Shown here: positions 22,701-35,396 of the stretch, piece by piece
How the letters are laid out: each line of letters opens with the position of its first letter
How positions within the stretch are numbered: position 1 is the first letter of the stretch
From: Phoronis australis
Taxonomy: Eukaryota > Phoronida > Phoronidae
Assembly: GCA_002633005.1 (NCBI GenBank)
Contig: NMRA01000061.1
Span: forward strand, 407,472-471,471
DNA: 64,000 nt
Direction: 5' to 3'
Notes under the pieces: generated by a model
Told to the model about the DNA's origin: nothing
The model's database searches: none
Seen by the model: only the letters and a program-made list of their open reading frames with translations
Made by a program: the position numbers and the translations under genes

Positions 22701-25700
22701 GGGTTTTTCTCGTTTAGCATTGTGGTACAGTGGCACTTCTGGGAAGACGGCCTTTTCCGACACCGCTTTCTTCGCCGCTTTCTTCTGCGTTTTAACTGAC
22801 GTCTTTTTTATTGTTTTGGCCTCATCTCGAACCAATGATTCCTCGACAACCTTAGTTTTTTTCGAAGACTTTGTTTTAGTTTCTTGCTTGGTTTGTTCTT
22901 GTTCTTGATTTCGGTCTTTATCTTGATTTTGCGCATGCGCACTTTCTTCTTGTTGCTTCAATTGCTGCTTTTGACCTGCTTTCTGCTGTTGTTGCCGTTG
23001 CTGATGTTGACTCGATTGCTGCATTTTTCTTTGTTGTTGGTCTTGAGAGTGCTTTTTCGGGTGTTTGTGCGTCTTAGAACCGGCGCTTTCTTCAGTCTGC
23101 TCAATGGGCTGCGCTTGGTTCTTAGTCTTTCGATCCTGCTGCAGTAGCTCGTGGCTATCCTGGTGTTGTTTCTGTTTTTGCTTAGCTCCATCAGCGTGCT
23201 GCTGGTTCTCCTGTTTTACTGGGTCTTGTTCAGAATCTTTAACTCGATTTTGGTTATCGGCGGGTGTTTGCTGGTATGCTTGCGATTTCTGTGTTTGGTG
23301 GCGATGCTGCGGTGCCTTTTGTTCTTTTGATAGGTTCTTCTGCTGATTTGGTGCACGTTTTGCGTTTTGGAGTTGTTGCTGTTCTCGCTGCTCTTGGCGT
23401 TTCTCCTGCTGCTGCTGCTTGTGTTGTATCTTTTGCGGTGGTAACTCTTGGTGGTTTTGTTCGCCATTAGAACTTTCTCCCACGACAACTTTAGATCCTT
23501 CAGTTTTGTCTAACGTATGATCTGAAACAGTGTCTGTTGCCTCCTGCTCTTGCCATAGTGGCCCAGCTTTTGACAAAGTTTCCTTCTTTTCATGCGTGCC
23601 TGGAGCTTCTACGACATCATTTTCTTTCTGACCGTCTGTGACACCACACACCGTGACTGTCGGTGAGTCTGCTTGCTGCTTTGCACCGAGGCTTCTCTCG
23701 AAGGCCTCGCGCATAGCCTTTTCCATTTCCTCCCGAATACGTTTCTGTACGATGTTCTCAACTTGTCCTGTTAATGATGCAATAACCTGTGATTGGTTAA
23801 GGACCATTTCCTGAAGAACCAAATTGTGTTTCTCAAGTAACGACGTTTTAGCGTTCAACAACATCATTTGATTGGTTTGTTTCTTCACGTGATCAGACAA
23901 TTCATTGAGTCTTGCCTGATAGCTGTTCAACGTTTCTACTTCATATCTGTGCTGCGAAGTTGTCTTGTCTTGACGTACTGTGAGCTGGGTTTGTTTCTGG
24001 TTCAATCTCTCATTTTCGAATTTTAACCTGTCGTATTCCTGTGAGACTCTTATGAGTTCCTTTTCCAGCTTAAGGAGCTGATTCTCCATCTTAATTACAG
24101 CAGACGAATCTGTTTCCTTCAGCAACTGCTTCTGGAGAATCATGTTCTCTAGGCGAACTACCTGGGTTTCCAGTGTCGCCATTTTTGCTGCATATTCCAA
24201 ATTCTTACGTTTCAACAATTCGTTAGCTTTAACTAAAGCATCAGCATTTTCTACAAGTTTTTCTTTTTGTGTAGTTATGGTCTCCGCCGTAACAACTTCG
24301 TTATCAGTTTCTTTTGCTTCTGGTAGCATAGTTTTGGCATCAGTTTTGGATTCACCAGCTGAGCTGTGTTTGTTCTTCAGTGACTCTAAAGCATCGCCAA
24401 CAGGTGGAGCTGGTACTCCATTGTCTTGACCTGTCGACGGACACTTCTTCTGCCAAAGTTGCAAATATAGGCAAGTACCAAAAAATGACCTTCGTTTTAA
24501 GACCGAAAATTTACACTGTCGCGTCACGTTTGTCTTAAAACTAAACGTAGTCCCCAGTGAAGGCTCTGTTGATACGCTCTTCTTTGGTTTCTTCTGGACT
24601 AGTAGCACGTAATAACACCTTTGGTAACTAAAATGACGCTCTCGTTTAGTCCTGCATTGAGAGCATTCGTCAACACCAGAGTTCTTGTCCTTTTGTAAAA
24701 TCACCTCGTCTACATTTGCAATAGCACCACGAAAAATAAAATAATAACACATTAAATAACATTCGTATCTTCGACTGCACTTAAAACAGACTGTTGTCCA
24801 CTTTTGTGTTCGTTTTACCTGAGAGCTGACAACGGTTTTGTCTGCTATGTATACAAACTGACAAATAGGAATGGACTTGAAACTCGACAAGCAAGTATAA
24901 CACTTTCTAAACCAATTTCCATCACTGGGGGCGACTTTTCTCACATTTCTGGACGGGTAGAACGTGTAGCAGAAGAAACGACAGGTTCTGGAATTTCCCT
25001 TAAGGCAAACGTTATTGCATAACATTCCGCTGTAAAACTGATGATTCACGTTTTCCACTTTGTTTTCGCTTTCAGGCACATGAAGTGACAATATATTCAT
25101 AAAACCACACACAGCCAACGAAACGTTACCAGGCTGACATAAGAAACATGTTGTGAATACATTCCCGCTAAAGTTGTCCTCCACCACGTGACTAGAACGC
25201 TCCGATATGAAGACGTGACAAAAATAATAGGAAGCACTACGTTTCCCTTTAAAACAGAACCCTAAACAAAGCCATTCATAACTCAGCACCTTCTTGAGAA
25301 CATTTGTGGGCAGTGTCGGCGCTTTGCAGGGCAAGCCTAGAAAGTAGTGGCAAAACGAAAATGTGCTGTTTTCATTTGTATCGGCGAAGCACATTCCCTG
25401 ACAAATCCACATCCACCCGTGCCGTCGTTTCGCTAATGTTGTTTCACTTAAAACGTCGCTGTTACTAACTAGAAAATTGGATGCAAATAAAAAATGATAG
25501 CAAAAAGCATTACTACTGTTTTCTCTTGAGCAAATTCCGCATCTATTTACTACGTCCCGTACTCTATGCACATGCGTCCTTTCTACCTCTGTTCGCTTCC
25601 GACCATCATCTGTCTTGTTGGTGTTTAAGCCAACAAATTGGTTGCTTACAACATCACCACCTGAGAAAAGAGTCGAGTGATTGCCTTTTTTGTCTACACC

Positions 25701-28700
25701 AGATGGGGTTCTTGATTGATTGTTTTCCATGCTCATCCCAGAAGGCTGAACTGAAGCGATACTGAAGATATAGCTAAATGCGTGCGAAACGTTCCTATGG
25801 TCACAGCGCATGCATAACTCAAAATGACTGGCGCTAACTTTACCTTCTCCACCAGACTTTTTACCTTTGTCATCTTGAGGTTCTGCAAAATAAGAAATTG
25901 TTGGCTTCCCATGGCACTCCCTTTTCTTAACTCAAGAGAGGATAATTAACTATAAAGGTACTGTACGAACGGCGATGAATTTTCTGCAACAGTATGGTTT
26001 CAATATTCTTTCTACGGGGACCTTGCAAAATCTATTTCAAATCCGCTATAAACCGTATTCCGGTCTCAGAAACATTACTTTTCCCTCAGGCATATTTGGC
26101 CTTCCAAATGAACTGCAGTTGTCTCCAACCCTACGTCATCCTTGATACACCACTGTTATCCCACCTTTAATAATCAATTCCAACTACTTACCAGAAGATT
26201 TTTCAGCACGATCTTCACTGAAGATTTTTTCTTGGTTGCTTTTCAAATTCTTTTCAGGAACGCTTTCCTTTTTCTTCAGATCAGAAACAAAAATTACATC
26301 ATCGTGCGTCTGGTCGCTCACAGTAGGTGATGCATCGCTAGCGACTTCTGCGTTGTCTTGCTCAAATAGTTGCTCGTATGATTTTAAAATCTCACAATCA
26401 AAAGTTGCTTTGCCGTCACCGTATTTGACAATGGTCTCTATTAATCTTTTCACCTTCTTCTGTTCATCGTTCAGCACTTGCGGGAAACGGTTGGAGACTT
26501 GCATGTTGAGATACCACATTTGGACGTCGCACGGAGCAGACGACAAAACGGTGTATATCCTGAAACAAACGAGCGTCTCTGTTTCATCGTATAGCTCTGC
26601 ATTGTAAAATATAAACAAAAACTAATGCACAAAGTATTCTATATTATATCATTCATGCTAGTTAAAGTGAACTAGGTAGCAAAATTAAGAGTACATGTGT
26701 ACTTTTAGCACGTAACCTGCAGGGATTGGAATTGCATATAGGATTTGGAGATCAGATGCTGTGCAGAATCTGGTAGACAGAGCATCCTCGGTCTTAGGAT
26801 GGATACACATTCATTTGATTATAATCATAAAACCGTCTATGGACTTTGCAACACGCAGCATAACTATATTTTTTGTCGCACACGTTTAATGGAAATAAAA
26901 TAAAATAGTTTAGGAATGCGTTCAGTAGCTGATTGCGAATCCTTTCAGTTTCAAACAGCAACGTACAACTTTATATATATTCTAAGTTAGTAAACGAATG
27001 CATTTTGTACAACTGCTGGTGATTTTGAGCATGGCAAGACTGATGTTTTATTAATATCGATTTAGACATATTGTTTAGCCACACAGCTGCTACGAAGGAG
27101 TGTCACAGATGTGAGTAACTTCCTCTATTGCTTACATGTAAGCTGTATTTACCACGTGATCTAAATAAAGAAATAAGCAACAGATGATCTGTTCGATATG
27201 CGGTGTAACGTTTCTCATTAAACTGCGAGATGTATTGTGTGGTTTTCGTCTTGGATGTATACGGTTGATTTCGAAGCTCAACTTTGATATATGTACTCAG
27301 GAGATAGTGGATTGCTTAAAAAATAGAAATGACCCATACGCACGATGGTAACTTTTATAGTTGTGTGTTGGCACAAATTATATAATAATATTCTAATATC
27401 AAATAACACTTATTTCAAATTTTAATTTTACAAGACCGGCAGCTGTATTTTCCTTGCTTGGAAGCTCTCGTATTTTTTCTCATAAGATTATGACCTGAAT
27501 GTCATTGAACAAGGAGTGTCAACAACGGCAACTAAATCCAATGTCACGCAGTTGTGGATTTTAACTATAAGACGACCAAAAACGCTTAATATGGCGTTAT
27601 TTGTAAATTATGTTTGAAAAACCAAAAAGTAATCGCTGTTTTTAGAGTCCCATTGATATCGAACTGTTTTAAGGTTTTATGGTTTTCCTCAGCTTGTAAG
27701 AAATCCGCAGTGCAGATCCAGCAGGGATACATGTAGGCTGCACAATACAATTTAATTCCTTTTGCATTTCAAAGTGACTTAATTTCTTAGCTTCTTTTGT
27801 TTCAGTTAATGTAGAAACTTATTGATAAGTCCGCGTATTTAGCCAAATGTCTACAAAACTCTGGTTTTAATTCAGTAAAAATGGACATTTTCTAAAAGCA
27901 GAAAGAACATGATCAATTTTATTCTACGTAAATAATGTTCAAGATGAGATCTCCAAAATGCCGTTACACTTTCCTAAAAAATCATTTCGTTTTCGTTTTA
28001 TGTAACTCATGAAAATTATAAGAGTCCCAGTTTTGACAGCAAACGTAGAAATTTTTAAAACAATTCCTAACAACGTGTTGGCGAACAGTGCATAAAGCAT
28101 GTCATAGGCGGATCCAGGGGGTCAAGACCCCCCTTTTCCTTGATTTTAGTGATATCAAATCTAGAATTTTCAAATTGTTGACTTGGACCCTCTTTTTAAA
28201 AAACATTGATCCGACCCCCTCCCCTATATAATACCCTGGATCCACCCTTGCATACTATTTGAGTTTCATATGAATCCGATCAGCCATATTCGCTATATGA
28301 TTCTCTGAATTTTGCCAAATTTTAGGCATTTTTCCTACATAACCTTAACCTGGCTCTTATAAAACTATATTCTGACTCGACTGCGGTGTACAGTGCCCAG
28401 AGTTGTTCTCCACAGCCTATGAGGTATTTAATTTCTGTCCCCTTTAACACATAATCCGCCAGTAGCAGTTATCTTATCGTAAAGCAAACTTAACAAGAAA
28501 TAACAAAAGCCACTTGATGATATGTTGTCGTCTGCTCCTTACTCATAGGTTGTCGTCTGCTCCTTACGTCGCGCAGCTCGTTTAAGAAACCGCTCTAGAT
28601 ACAAATGACGTTAACGCGACACGGCTACAGATAAACTTGTTCCAGGTGTATAAATGATACAAAATTTTCCTCTTATTTGATCCAACTCGATGAATTTTCT

Positions 28701-28902
28701 TGATCAATTTACTTTCTAATAATAGAATGATTTCTTTAATTGTTTGCTGAGAAGTTTCATTACACTGCTTAAACAAATTGCAATTATTTTGACTATACGT
28801 CTTTTCTTGGTTTTTAGATTCACATAGTAGAATTTCCTGCATCAAATCAACTTACCGTATGAAGAAAAGAATGAAAATTGCATAAACACGCTTAGCATCC
28901 AT
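19779..28902 (-). CDS. Secreted fibrinogen-domain protein with Cys repeats and coiled coil
   Basis: Seven exons on the minus strand: 28902-28856, 26559-26192, 25882-25844, 25750-22697, 21195-21010, 20574-20404 and 20077-19779. Every junction is GT-AG and in phase, and the sum is 4164 nt (1387 residues plus stop). Residues 1-24 look like a signal peptide, with cleavage likely after Ala24. Residues 222-578 hold nine cysteine units of about 42 residues, mostly Cys-x2-3-Cys, a short loop, then Cys-aromatic. Residues 646-839 are a coiled coil with leucine heptads. Roughly 905-1150 is Gln/Lys-rich. Residues 1170-1387 form a complete fibrinogen-like domain with four conserved Cys (1171, 1199, 1324, 1337) and the calcium motif DRDND at 1310-1314. 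Coiled coil plus fibrinogen domain recalls angiopoietins and invertebrate lectins, which oligomerise and bind glycans or receptors; that role is inferred. The join of the 3-kb exon to the fibrinogen exons rests on phase and order, not on transcripts. Confidence 0.8.
22519..22546. repeat. Hairpin in the fibrinogen-gene intron
   Basis: The arms ctaggacccaat and attgggtcctag pair perfectly over 12 bp around a gttt loop. It lies within the intron after the 3-kb exon, about 85 bp past the stop that would be used if that intron were retained. A minus-strand AATAAA is at 22558-22553, just beyond the hairpin. Confidence 0.7.
22553..22558 (-). promoter_or_regulatory. Candidate intronic poly(A) signal
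   Basis: This minus-strand AATAAA lies about 75 bp beyond the in-frame stop at 22632 reached if the donor at 22696 is not used. It could end a short transcript that lacks the fibrinogen domain. Confidence 0.35.
28107..28247. repeat. Short inverted-repeat element with GGCGGATCCAGG ends
   Basis: The ends ggcggatccaggg and ccctggatccaccc are near-perfect inverted repeats around about 115 bp of AT-rich sequence with C and G runs. It lies in the first intron of the fibrinogen-domain gene. The same end motif starts the repeat cluster at 8943. Confidence 0.75.
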
Positions 28903-28992
28903 GTTCTTTCAATACCAGACGATAAACCGAACCACCGAGAAAAATTTACGCCGATTACGATTCACATATCCATCCGTTGTTGCTTAAATATC

Positions 28993-28998
28993 TTTATA
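28993..28998 (-). promoter_or_regulatory. Candidate TATA box of the fibrinogen-domain gene
   Basis: TATAAA on the minus strand lies about 90 bp before the proposed ATG at 28902. A start site about 30 bp downstream would leave a 5' leader of about 60 nt. The position is plausible, but it is unsupported by other promoter elements. Confidence 0.4.
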
Positions 28999-30619
28999 AA
29001 ATAGTTCCATGAATGAAACAGTGATGTCCCCATGCTACATGCTATGTAGAGATGAATGAAGTTGTGCTCGGTTGACAGCATGCCCGCACCGCCACGTCAC
29101 CCCGTGTTGCGCCTAGGAAGTCCACAGCCATGCTATTCCTGTGTGTGCCCAGTATAGACATGTTGTAGTGACGTGGAGTATTGATTTTAGAAAACACAAG
29201 GTAATCCCTGATAAAAGCTGTTGGAATTATTTATGTTCGAACTTGTTAATCTCGAGTATTTCAAATAAATGACCATGACAAAACTGCAACTCGTTTCATT
29301 TATTCGTCTGCATTTCTGGCGGTGCTGTGCGGTAAATCGATGTTTAGCCATGGGAAATTTTAGGATAGCAAATTTTAGGAATTGTGTGTGGACACAAAAT
29401 TCTTCTTCGTCTTAATTTTTAGTTGTAAGCAAAATGTGCAGATCTAAACTGTCGCATTTAAACGCCGCAGGTTGCATTTATTGACTGAGTCGTCACCAAT
29501 TAAAGTTGCTGGACTCGAAGTTGACGAAGAAGACCGTTACAATTCTAACAAAACCGAATTCACATAGGAAGGAGGCACGATCTTTGAATCTACGTACAAA
29601 AACCTAAGCTGCGTGTCTTAACATTCTCTAATAATAATAGTGGACAATTTAATGAGCGTCCGCAGTATGAAAATTGGCAATAAAAATGAAGAGAACTCAG
29701 TATGTTCGTGGAAAAAGAAATCAGAACATTGTCAAAACTCGCAAAATCTTGCCTAATGTGAATATCAAAAACAATTTTAAAACCAAACAAAATGGTAAAA
29801 ATCCAGGATTCAGCAACTTTAATGATTAAATAAATCTATTTATTTCGCCAATCTGTAAACAGTGTTATTAGGAAGGTATAGTGCGCAGTGATGTATTACT
29901 CTCGTAAACCTTCCACAAAAAATTAAGCAAAATTACATAATCAAAGCCCAGCTTGACGTGAAACAACTGGAAAATTAGGGAGACGGTCAAACTGAACCCA
30001 GCAGAACACAGAGCCGGAGAGGGTGGCCTCCGTCTTACAGGCGTGAGTTCCCCAAGCGCGAGAATTTCGCAAAAATGCAAGATCACGAAATACCTCTCGA
30101 AATAGTGTCATGTATTACAACTAGGATCCAGTAAGAGGACGGTTCCTAGATTGCAAGCAAAGCTCAAGGTTACATTATAAGCTTCCTTCGCAAGTTTCTT
30201 GCGTCTACGGAATGCACGCCAGCCAGTACATTGATGCGACATATTGTTTTGCACGCCACCTGGCGGAAAACCAAACACCACTGTGGAAGATGTCAGCCAC
30301 AGGACATTGAAATAAGCTGAGGTAATCTTTTGTCTAATTCCGCTCGGAACTTTAACAAGCACCAAGCATCAGTATTTATTTCGTCATTGGTAAGCGCCGT
30401 CAATTTCTGTAACAATATAGGTGCTGATTAAGTTTTCAAAATCGGCACACAAGTATCTTTTGACCCACAATGTCACTCAAGGAGCACCCTCGCATGTAAA
30501 ACTGTTTGACAGTACCCATTTTCTTCCCACTTTGAAACGTATGTTTCTGTTTGTAGCACCAGAGCCAAAGCCTTCAATATGGGGGCTTGAATTTTTGACG
30601 TTGTGGACCTTTTGGTAAC

Positions 30620-30890
30620 GAAAGAGCTGGAGGACTAAAAAAAACCGGGGCACACACTGTGAACTGCGCGTTGTGCATGTTTAGTAGAATTTTGTTTCAT
30701 TTTCTTGGACTTTTTGTTTCTCAGACCTTTTTGCCTACTTCGCTTCGCCAAATGGGGTGACTCGTTTGAGTCCAGCGAGCCCCCCCCCCCTGGTGCGCGC
30801 ATGATAGCTGCATAATCTAACCCCTTTGTGTTCATTTTTGTCTCAAATGGTACTTTTTGTAGTGTACTACGAAGCAAAAATCGTTCCACT
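30620..30890. repeat. Dispersed repeat, also at 49620-49770
   Basis: Shared blocks include ctcggactttttgtttctc or a close variant, a following acctttttgcc/accc run, and cttcgccaaatggggt. Both copies are surrounded by C or A runs. The element is non-coding and its class is not known. Confidence 0.6.
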
Positions 30891-31810
30891 AGTCTTCACT
30901 TTGTCAAGTTTACGGTTTTGATGTTGGTCTTTACAGTTTTCAGTTTGTGTACGTAAACTTGAAATTGCACGCAAGTTGTGCCAACATAACTGCATATGTA
31001 TCTTAAAAGATTGCTGTTCTTTTGATTTTTTTTTTCTATATTACGCAGCAACTTGACGTTTTTGTTTTTTTAACTCTTGGATGAATCTGTTGTAAACGTT
31101 AACCACTAGATGGGCGTGACGAATGTCACAATATTAATATTCGTCTTTCATTTTGAACACTGTGATCCAAAAGCAGCCTTTGTTTCGCAACACAATCAAC
31201 GTTTTGTAATGTATAAAATGTCTGTTGCTGTCTGAGGTAGGAATAAGTCATTGGACTCACGTATAGGTGGCGCTTGAGAACCATTACAGCAATTATAAAG
31301 AGGTGGGTAAGCGGGCGATTCGCAATAAGCCTCTCTCTGGATTAGACAAAGTTGAAGAACTCTTGCTATTTTTTCATCAAAGTGTCGGTATTTTATTTTC
31401 TTAAAGCTAGTTGCATTTCCCCTGCTTAGCTGGATAAAAGCGAAAGTCGAATAAGGTCTTTTACTCTGATAAAATCAGTTACAGTTTCCCTTACCGTGAT
31501 AACAAACAGTTTATTTATGTTACCAACAAGAACATAGAAACCATCTGCGACTCACTATAACGCTTCAAAATTATTGGGGTTGGCCAACCCTAAAATTGCG
31601 AATTCGAAAGTGCATGCATTCAAGTTGCTTGTGGCTATAGTTGGTAACGGAAATAGAAACCTACTGATTTGAGTTTAGTTTTTAGCCATCAAAATGGCGC
31701 AAAAGGCAGCTTTAATAATGCATTTGATTTAAATGTAATACAGGCTTGAAATTGGTTCTTGTTTGAAAGAATCGCTATTTCAAAAACATAAGAAGTGACT
31801 GTTGTTTTAG

Positions 31811-31868
31811 CTGTTGTTGCTGCTGCTGTTGTTGTTGTTGTTTCTGTTGTTGTTGTTGTTGTTGTTGT
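31811..31868. repeat. GTT-rich trinucleotide microsatellite
   Basis: About 58 bp is made almost entirely of GTT units with a few GCT and one TTTCT interruption. It is non-coding. Confidence 0.9.
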
Positions 31869-34800
31869 CTTTGATATACATTACTCTATTTCAAGAGAGA
31901 TGTACTAAACATTTGATAATATGCCTAATTTGTTAAATTCTAGCAACCGTGCAATCTAAATAAGTATTTTAGTTAAGTGTTTTCATTGCACGGATTGCGC
32001 ACTTATATTTCTATTTTCATAAATGTTGAACACCAACTCCAGAGATGTGACTGCTGTAATTCAACAATTTTACCAAAGTGAAATAAAATCGCATTCGTAA
32101 AAATAGAAGCTGTAAATATACCACTAAAATGTTTAGTGAAATCGACCTTTTACTGACGGTGATGAAATTTCCAGGGTCGTACGGAAAATTCCCTTAATTC
32201 CTAATTTTAGTCACGTAGTGAGGGGCAAAGAGCACAACTCGAGGGGCTTGTTTTGACGTTATCACAGGTCTTGCTCAATGAAAACCCTTGTTTGCCTCCT
32301 GTCCCAAGACACATTAACAACACTTTCAGAAAGCACACACGATGGTATTTCTCAAAGATGGTGAAATTCAACAAAGCCCTTCTGCCTTGCTAAGGCCACT
32401 GGAAAAATTGAGATGTCAAAATGGCCAAAAACTTTCGATTCGTTTTTTTAAACCTAAAGTTTTGCAAATTCACTGTCCCAATACAAGAGAGGAGACAAGA
32501 TTCTAAATGCCCTCACACTCTAGATTCAAGAAGTTTAAGATAAAAGTGTCATTTCCAACCAGATCTTTGCCAGTTTCCGCTTGTCAAGGGTACCTGTATT
32601 CGTGCCAAAAATTCCTCGCTGAACAAGGATGTGGCCGTATCCGGATGCACAAGGGCAGAGGGCAAATTTCTGGACTTCATTTACTCGAAACAACTTCAAG
32701 GGACTTCTCAGTGAATGTCATTCGTGGTAATCCCTTCCCATTTAGTCAGCAAAATTGCCGTCAAACCTGAGCCACAACCTTTTCTTCATTTTTGTGGCAG
32801 CTACAAATTCCCGAAACCTGGCTTTAGACAGAGGGTGACCCCAGCATGAGAACATCACTTGTAAGATGTCGAATGATCATCGTGTTTTACAAAGCAAAGT
32901 GAGCGTCAAGGGGGCAACCTAAATGGGTAGAAAAGTGGCGTTTTTCTTAGGACTACATGCTTCTTTGTGGCCAGACAATGCCGCTTTTTGCGTGCGCCAG
33001 TGAGTGCGCACACCAGTGCAAAGTAAAAAAAGTTTAAGTTCACAAACCACTAAAAATGCTCTGTGCTTTCTGCGTGTCTCGTCATGTTGTTGTGCACATA
33101 GTAGCTTTCCCACATTACACCGAACAATTACCTGTTCTTTGATTTTAAGGCTATGCTTTTCTTGTAGGCCGACGCTAATTCACGCAAAACAAATAACAAA
33201 CACTCTAGCTAAGGTGGCACATGACTAAGAACCTGCAAATTGTAGGGGCTAATTCGCAGCTACTTTAACAGAACATGCCCGTACTGCATAAAAGGAATTA
33301 GGGCAACGCCAATAATTTTTTTTTCAGAACATGTTCTCAAATGGTGCTCTTTCAATAATAATATTAATTTAAGAAGATCTGGAAGTCCTGGACTCTAAAT
33401 GCGATGACAAGTAAAAAAATTGTCTTGGCCAACTCGTCCGCTATCGGCAAGGTGCCATGTTAATGTCAGCCTAACAAACCTTGCGACTTTTACTAGAGGG
33501 ACTACGGTTCTATTAGAAATCCGGTTTCTATTACCTTAACAGCAATGACGTTGAATAATGTATGATCTATTCATATAATAGAGATTATTTATAAAGTTAT
33601 TTTGAAGCAGTTAGTAGCCACTACAAAACATTTTGCGTGATTCAATGGTTCGAAGCCTGGACAGTTCCTCGATCTCTGTCGATTAACTCGCTTTCATGAA
33701 GACTGCACGAACTTTCTAAGCTTCTGAAAAACAATGTTACAGCTACCAAAATGAGGAAATACCTTAAATTGCAGTTTGTTTTGGAAAGGGGTCTGGCATC
33801 AGTAACTTTTTATTATATGATATACCAGTAAAATCTATAGCTTATTTGTAGCACGTCCAAAACGTTATTGTATAACAAACTCATTGGTGCTGGCCATATT
33901 TGACAGCGTCTCCCGCTGCAAGAACCTTTCTGGCTGCCAATCTTATCAGAATAGGTGCGCCTTCAGTATTATCCCACCCAGTGATTAGGTTTATTGGCGC
34001 CCATTTGTATCGTTACCTTTGCTTGCAAATATTTTTGCGATCTCTGCACCAATCCTGCTGAATGCCCGCACCCACTCTCCTATCTTTCAGGTCATCGCTT
34101 AATATCTACAGTCCAAATTAATCATTCGTGTCCTAGGCAACACGCCTACTAATACTCTATTATTTACTTTTGGCACTTCAGCCATAGTTTGTAAGTTGGT
34201 TCGCATTAGGTGCCATACTAATGTAAATTCAACCATGGTTTTGAGTTGCTTTCAAGCGAAAATTGATTTGAAAGCAGCCTCACTCTCTGCCCTTGCGAAT
34301 ACAAAAGAAATGCCTCTTTTCCGCCCACCGCATTGAAGTAATCAACCTGGCTATAAAAGTGTTAGCGAAAACGACGGAAGTCTTGGGATAACCCAAACCT
34401 CCAGCAAAGCGTCACTAAAAATACCCTTCCGTTCACGTCACTTGTATTTTTGTTGCTTACGAGTGCTAGAGAAAACGGCTAGCGTTTTAGCCAGCACGTG
34501 CATCGAGTATAGCGAATGCCTGGAAATTTCCTGCTCTTCGCTGCAGCCTGTTTGCTAGGCTTAAAAAGACTTGTTTTTGTCCAGTTTTCATCCCTAGAAC
34601 AACGTGACAAATCCAATATTTTAACAAAGCGGCATAGCAATGTTCTGCTCTGCTTACATACAGTCGTATGGTTGCCCTAATAATACTTACACAGTTTTGA
34701 CCGTATGCGCACAAAGTTTGATCCATAGAATAAATACGGTCAACATTGGAGATTTTGCTGCTGATTTTTGAATTGTTTGATCTTCTTTTAGCTCGTGGTC

Positions 34801-35375
34801 ACCGGTAAACGTAAATTCAAGTTTCAAGCCCCTTGAGAACGACGGGTTCATTGTTCCGTGCGAAATGTATGACTTGGTTCATAGTTCGGTGTTTGGAAAC
34901 TGACTGATTGATGATTATACAAGGCAACTATTGAAGAGTAGCTGATCCTAAACTTGTCCAGTATATCTTGTTCTGTACAAAGGTATAAATCATTTGGAAA
35001 AAGGCGCTTTCGTTACGTCTCCAAAAATAAGAATTCATGGAAATGTTTTAAACTCGTAAAAGAGTTTTAAAATATGTACAACCACTTGAAATCGTGGGTG
35101 CGAATAAGTGACGGTCAATTTTTACAAATAACATGGTTATTTGACTAGGCTGTATGTCCAGTCACTTTTTGTTTACTATGTACATTAATGACTTTTTAAC
35201 TTACGTGGACAAAGATGGTAATTGTAGCATTTTTGTAAATAAAAGTGTCCCAGAGATTGGTGCCCTTTAGTATGCCCATGATTTGGAGTAAGGCACTGGA
35301 TTGTGCCAAATACAGTAGGAAATTATCAAATTTTCTTTTACTAAAATCTATGTTCTGAAATCTAATTAATGCTTA

Positions 35376-35396
35376 AACCTAACCCTAACCCTAACC
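35376..35396. repeat. Short interstitial telomere-type repeat
   Basis: The sequence aacctaaccctaaccctaacc contains two full CCCTAA units and flanking partial units, the metazoan telomere motif. It is too short to suggest a chromosome end. Confidence 0.8.

Noticed and set aside
22699-23488. Leu/Cys-rich plus-strand frames opposite the Gln-rich region
   Set aside because: They are antisense shadows of CAG/CAA-rich coding sequence.
25754-25811. Met at 25811 as the start of the large minus-strand gene
   Set aside because: A phase-matched acceptor at 25753-25751 and three 5' exons with a signal peptide give a better start; the upstream part is intronic.
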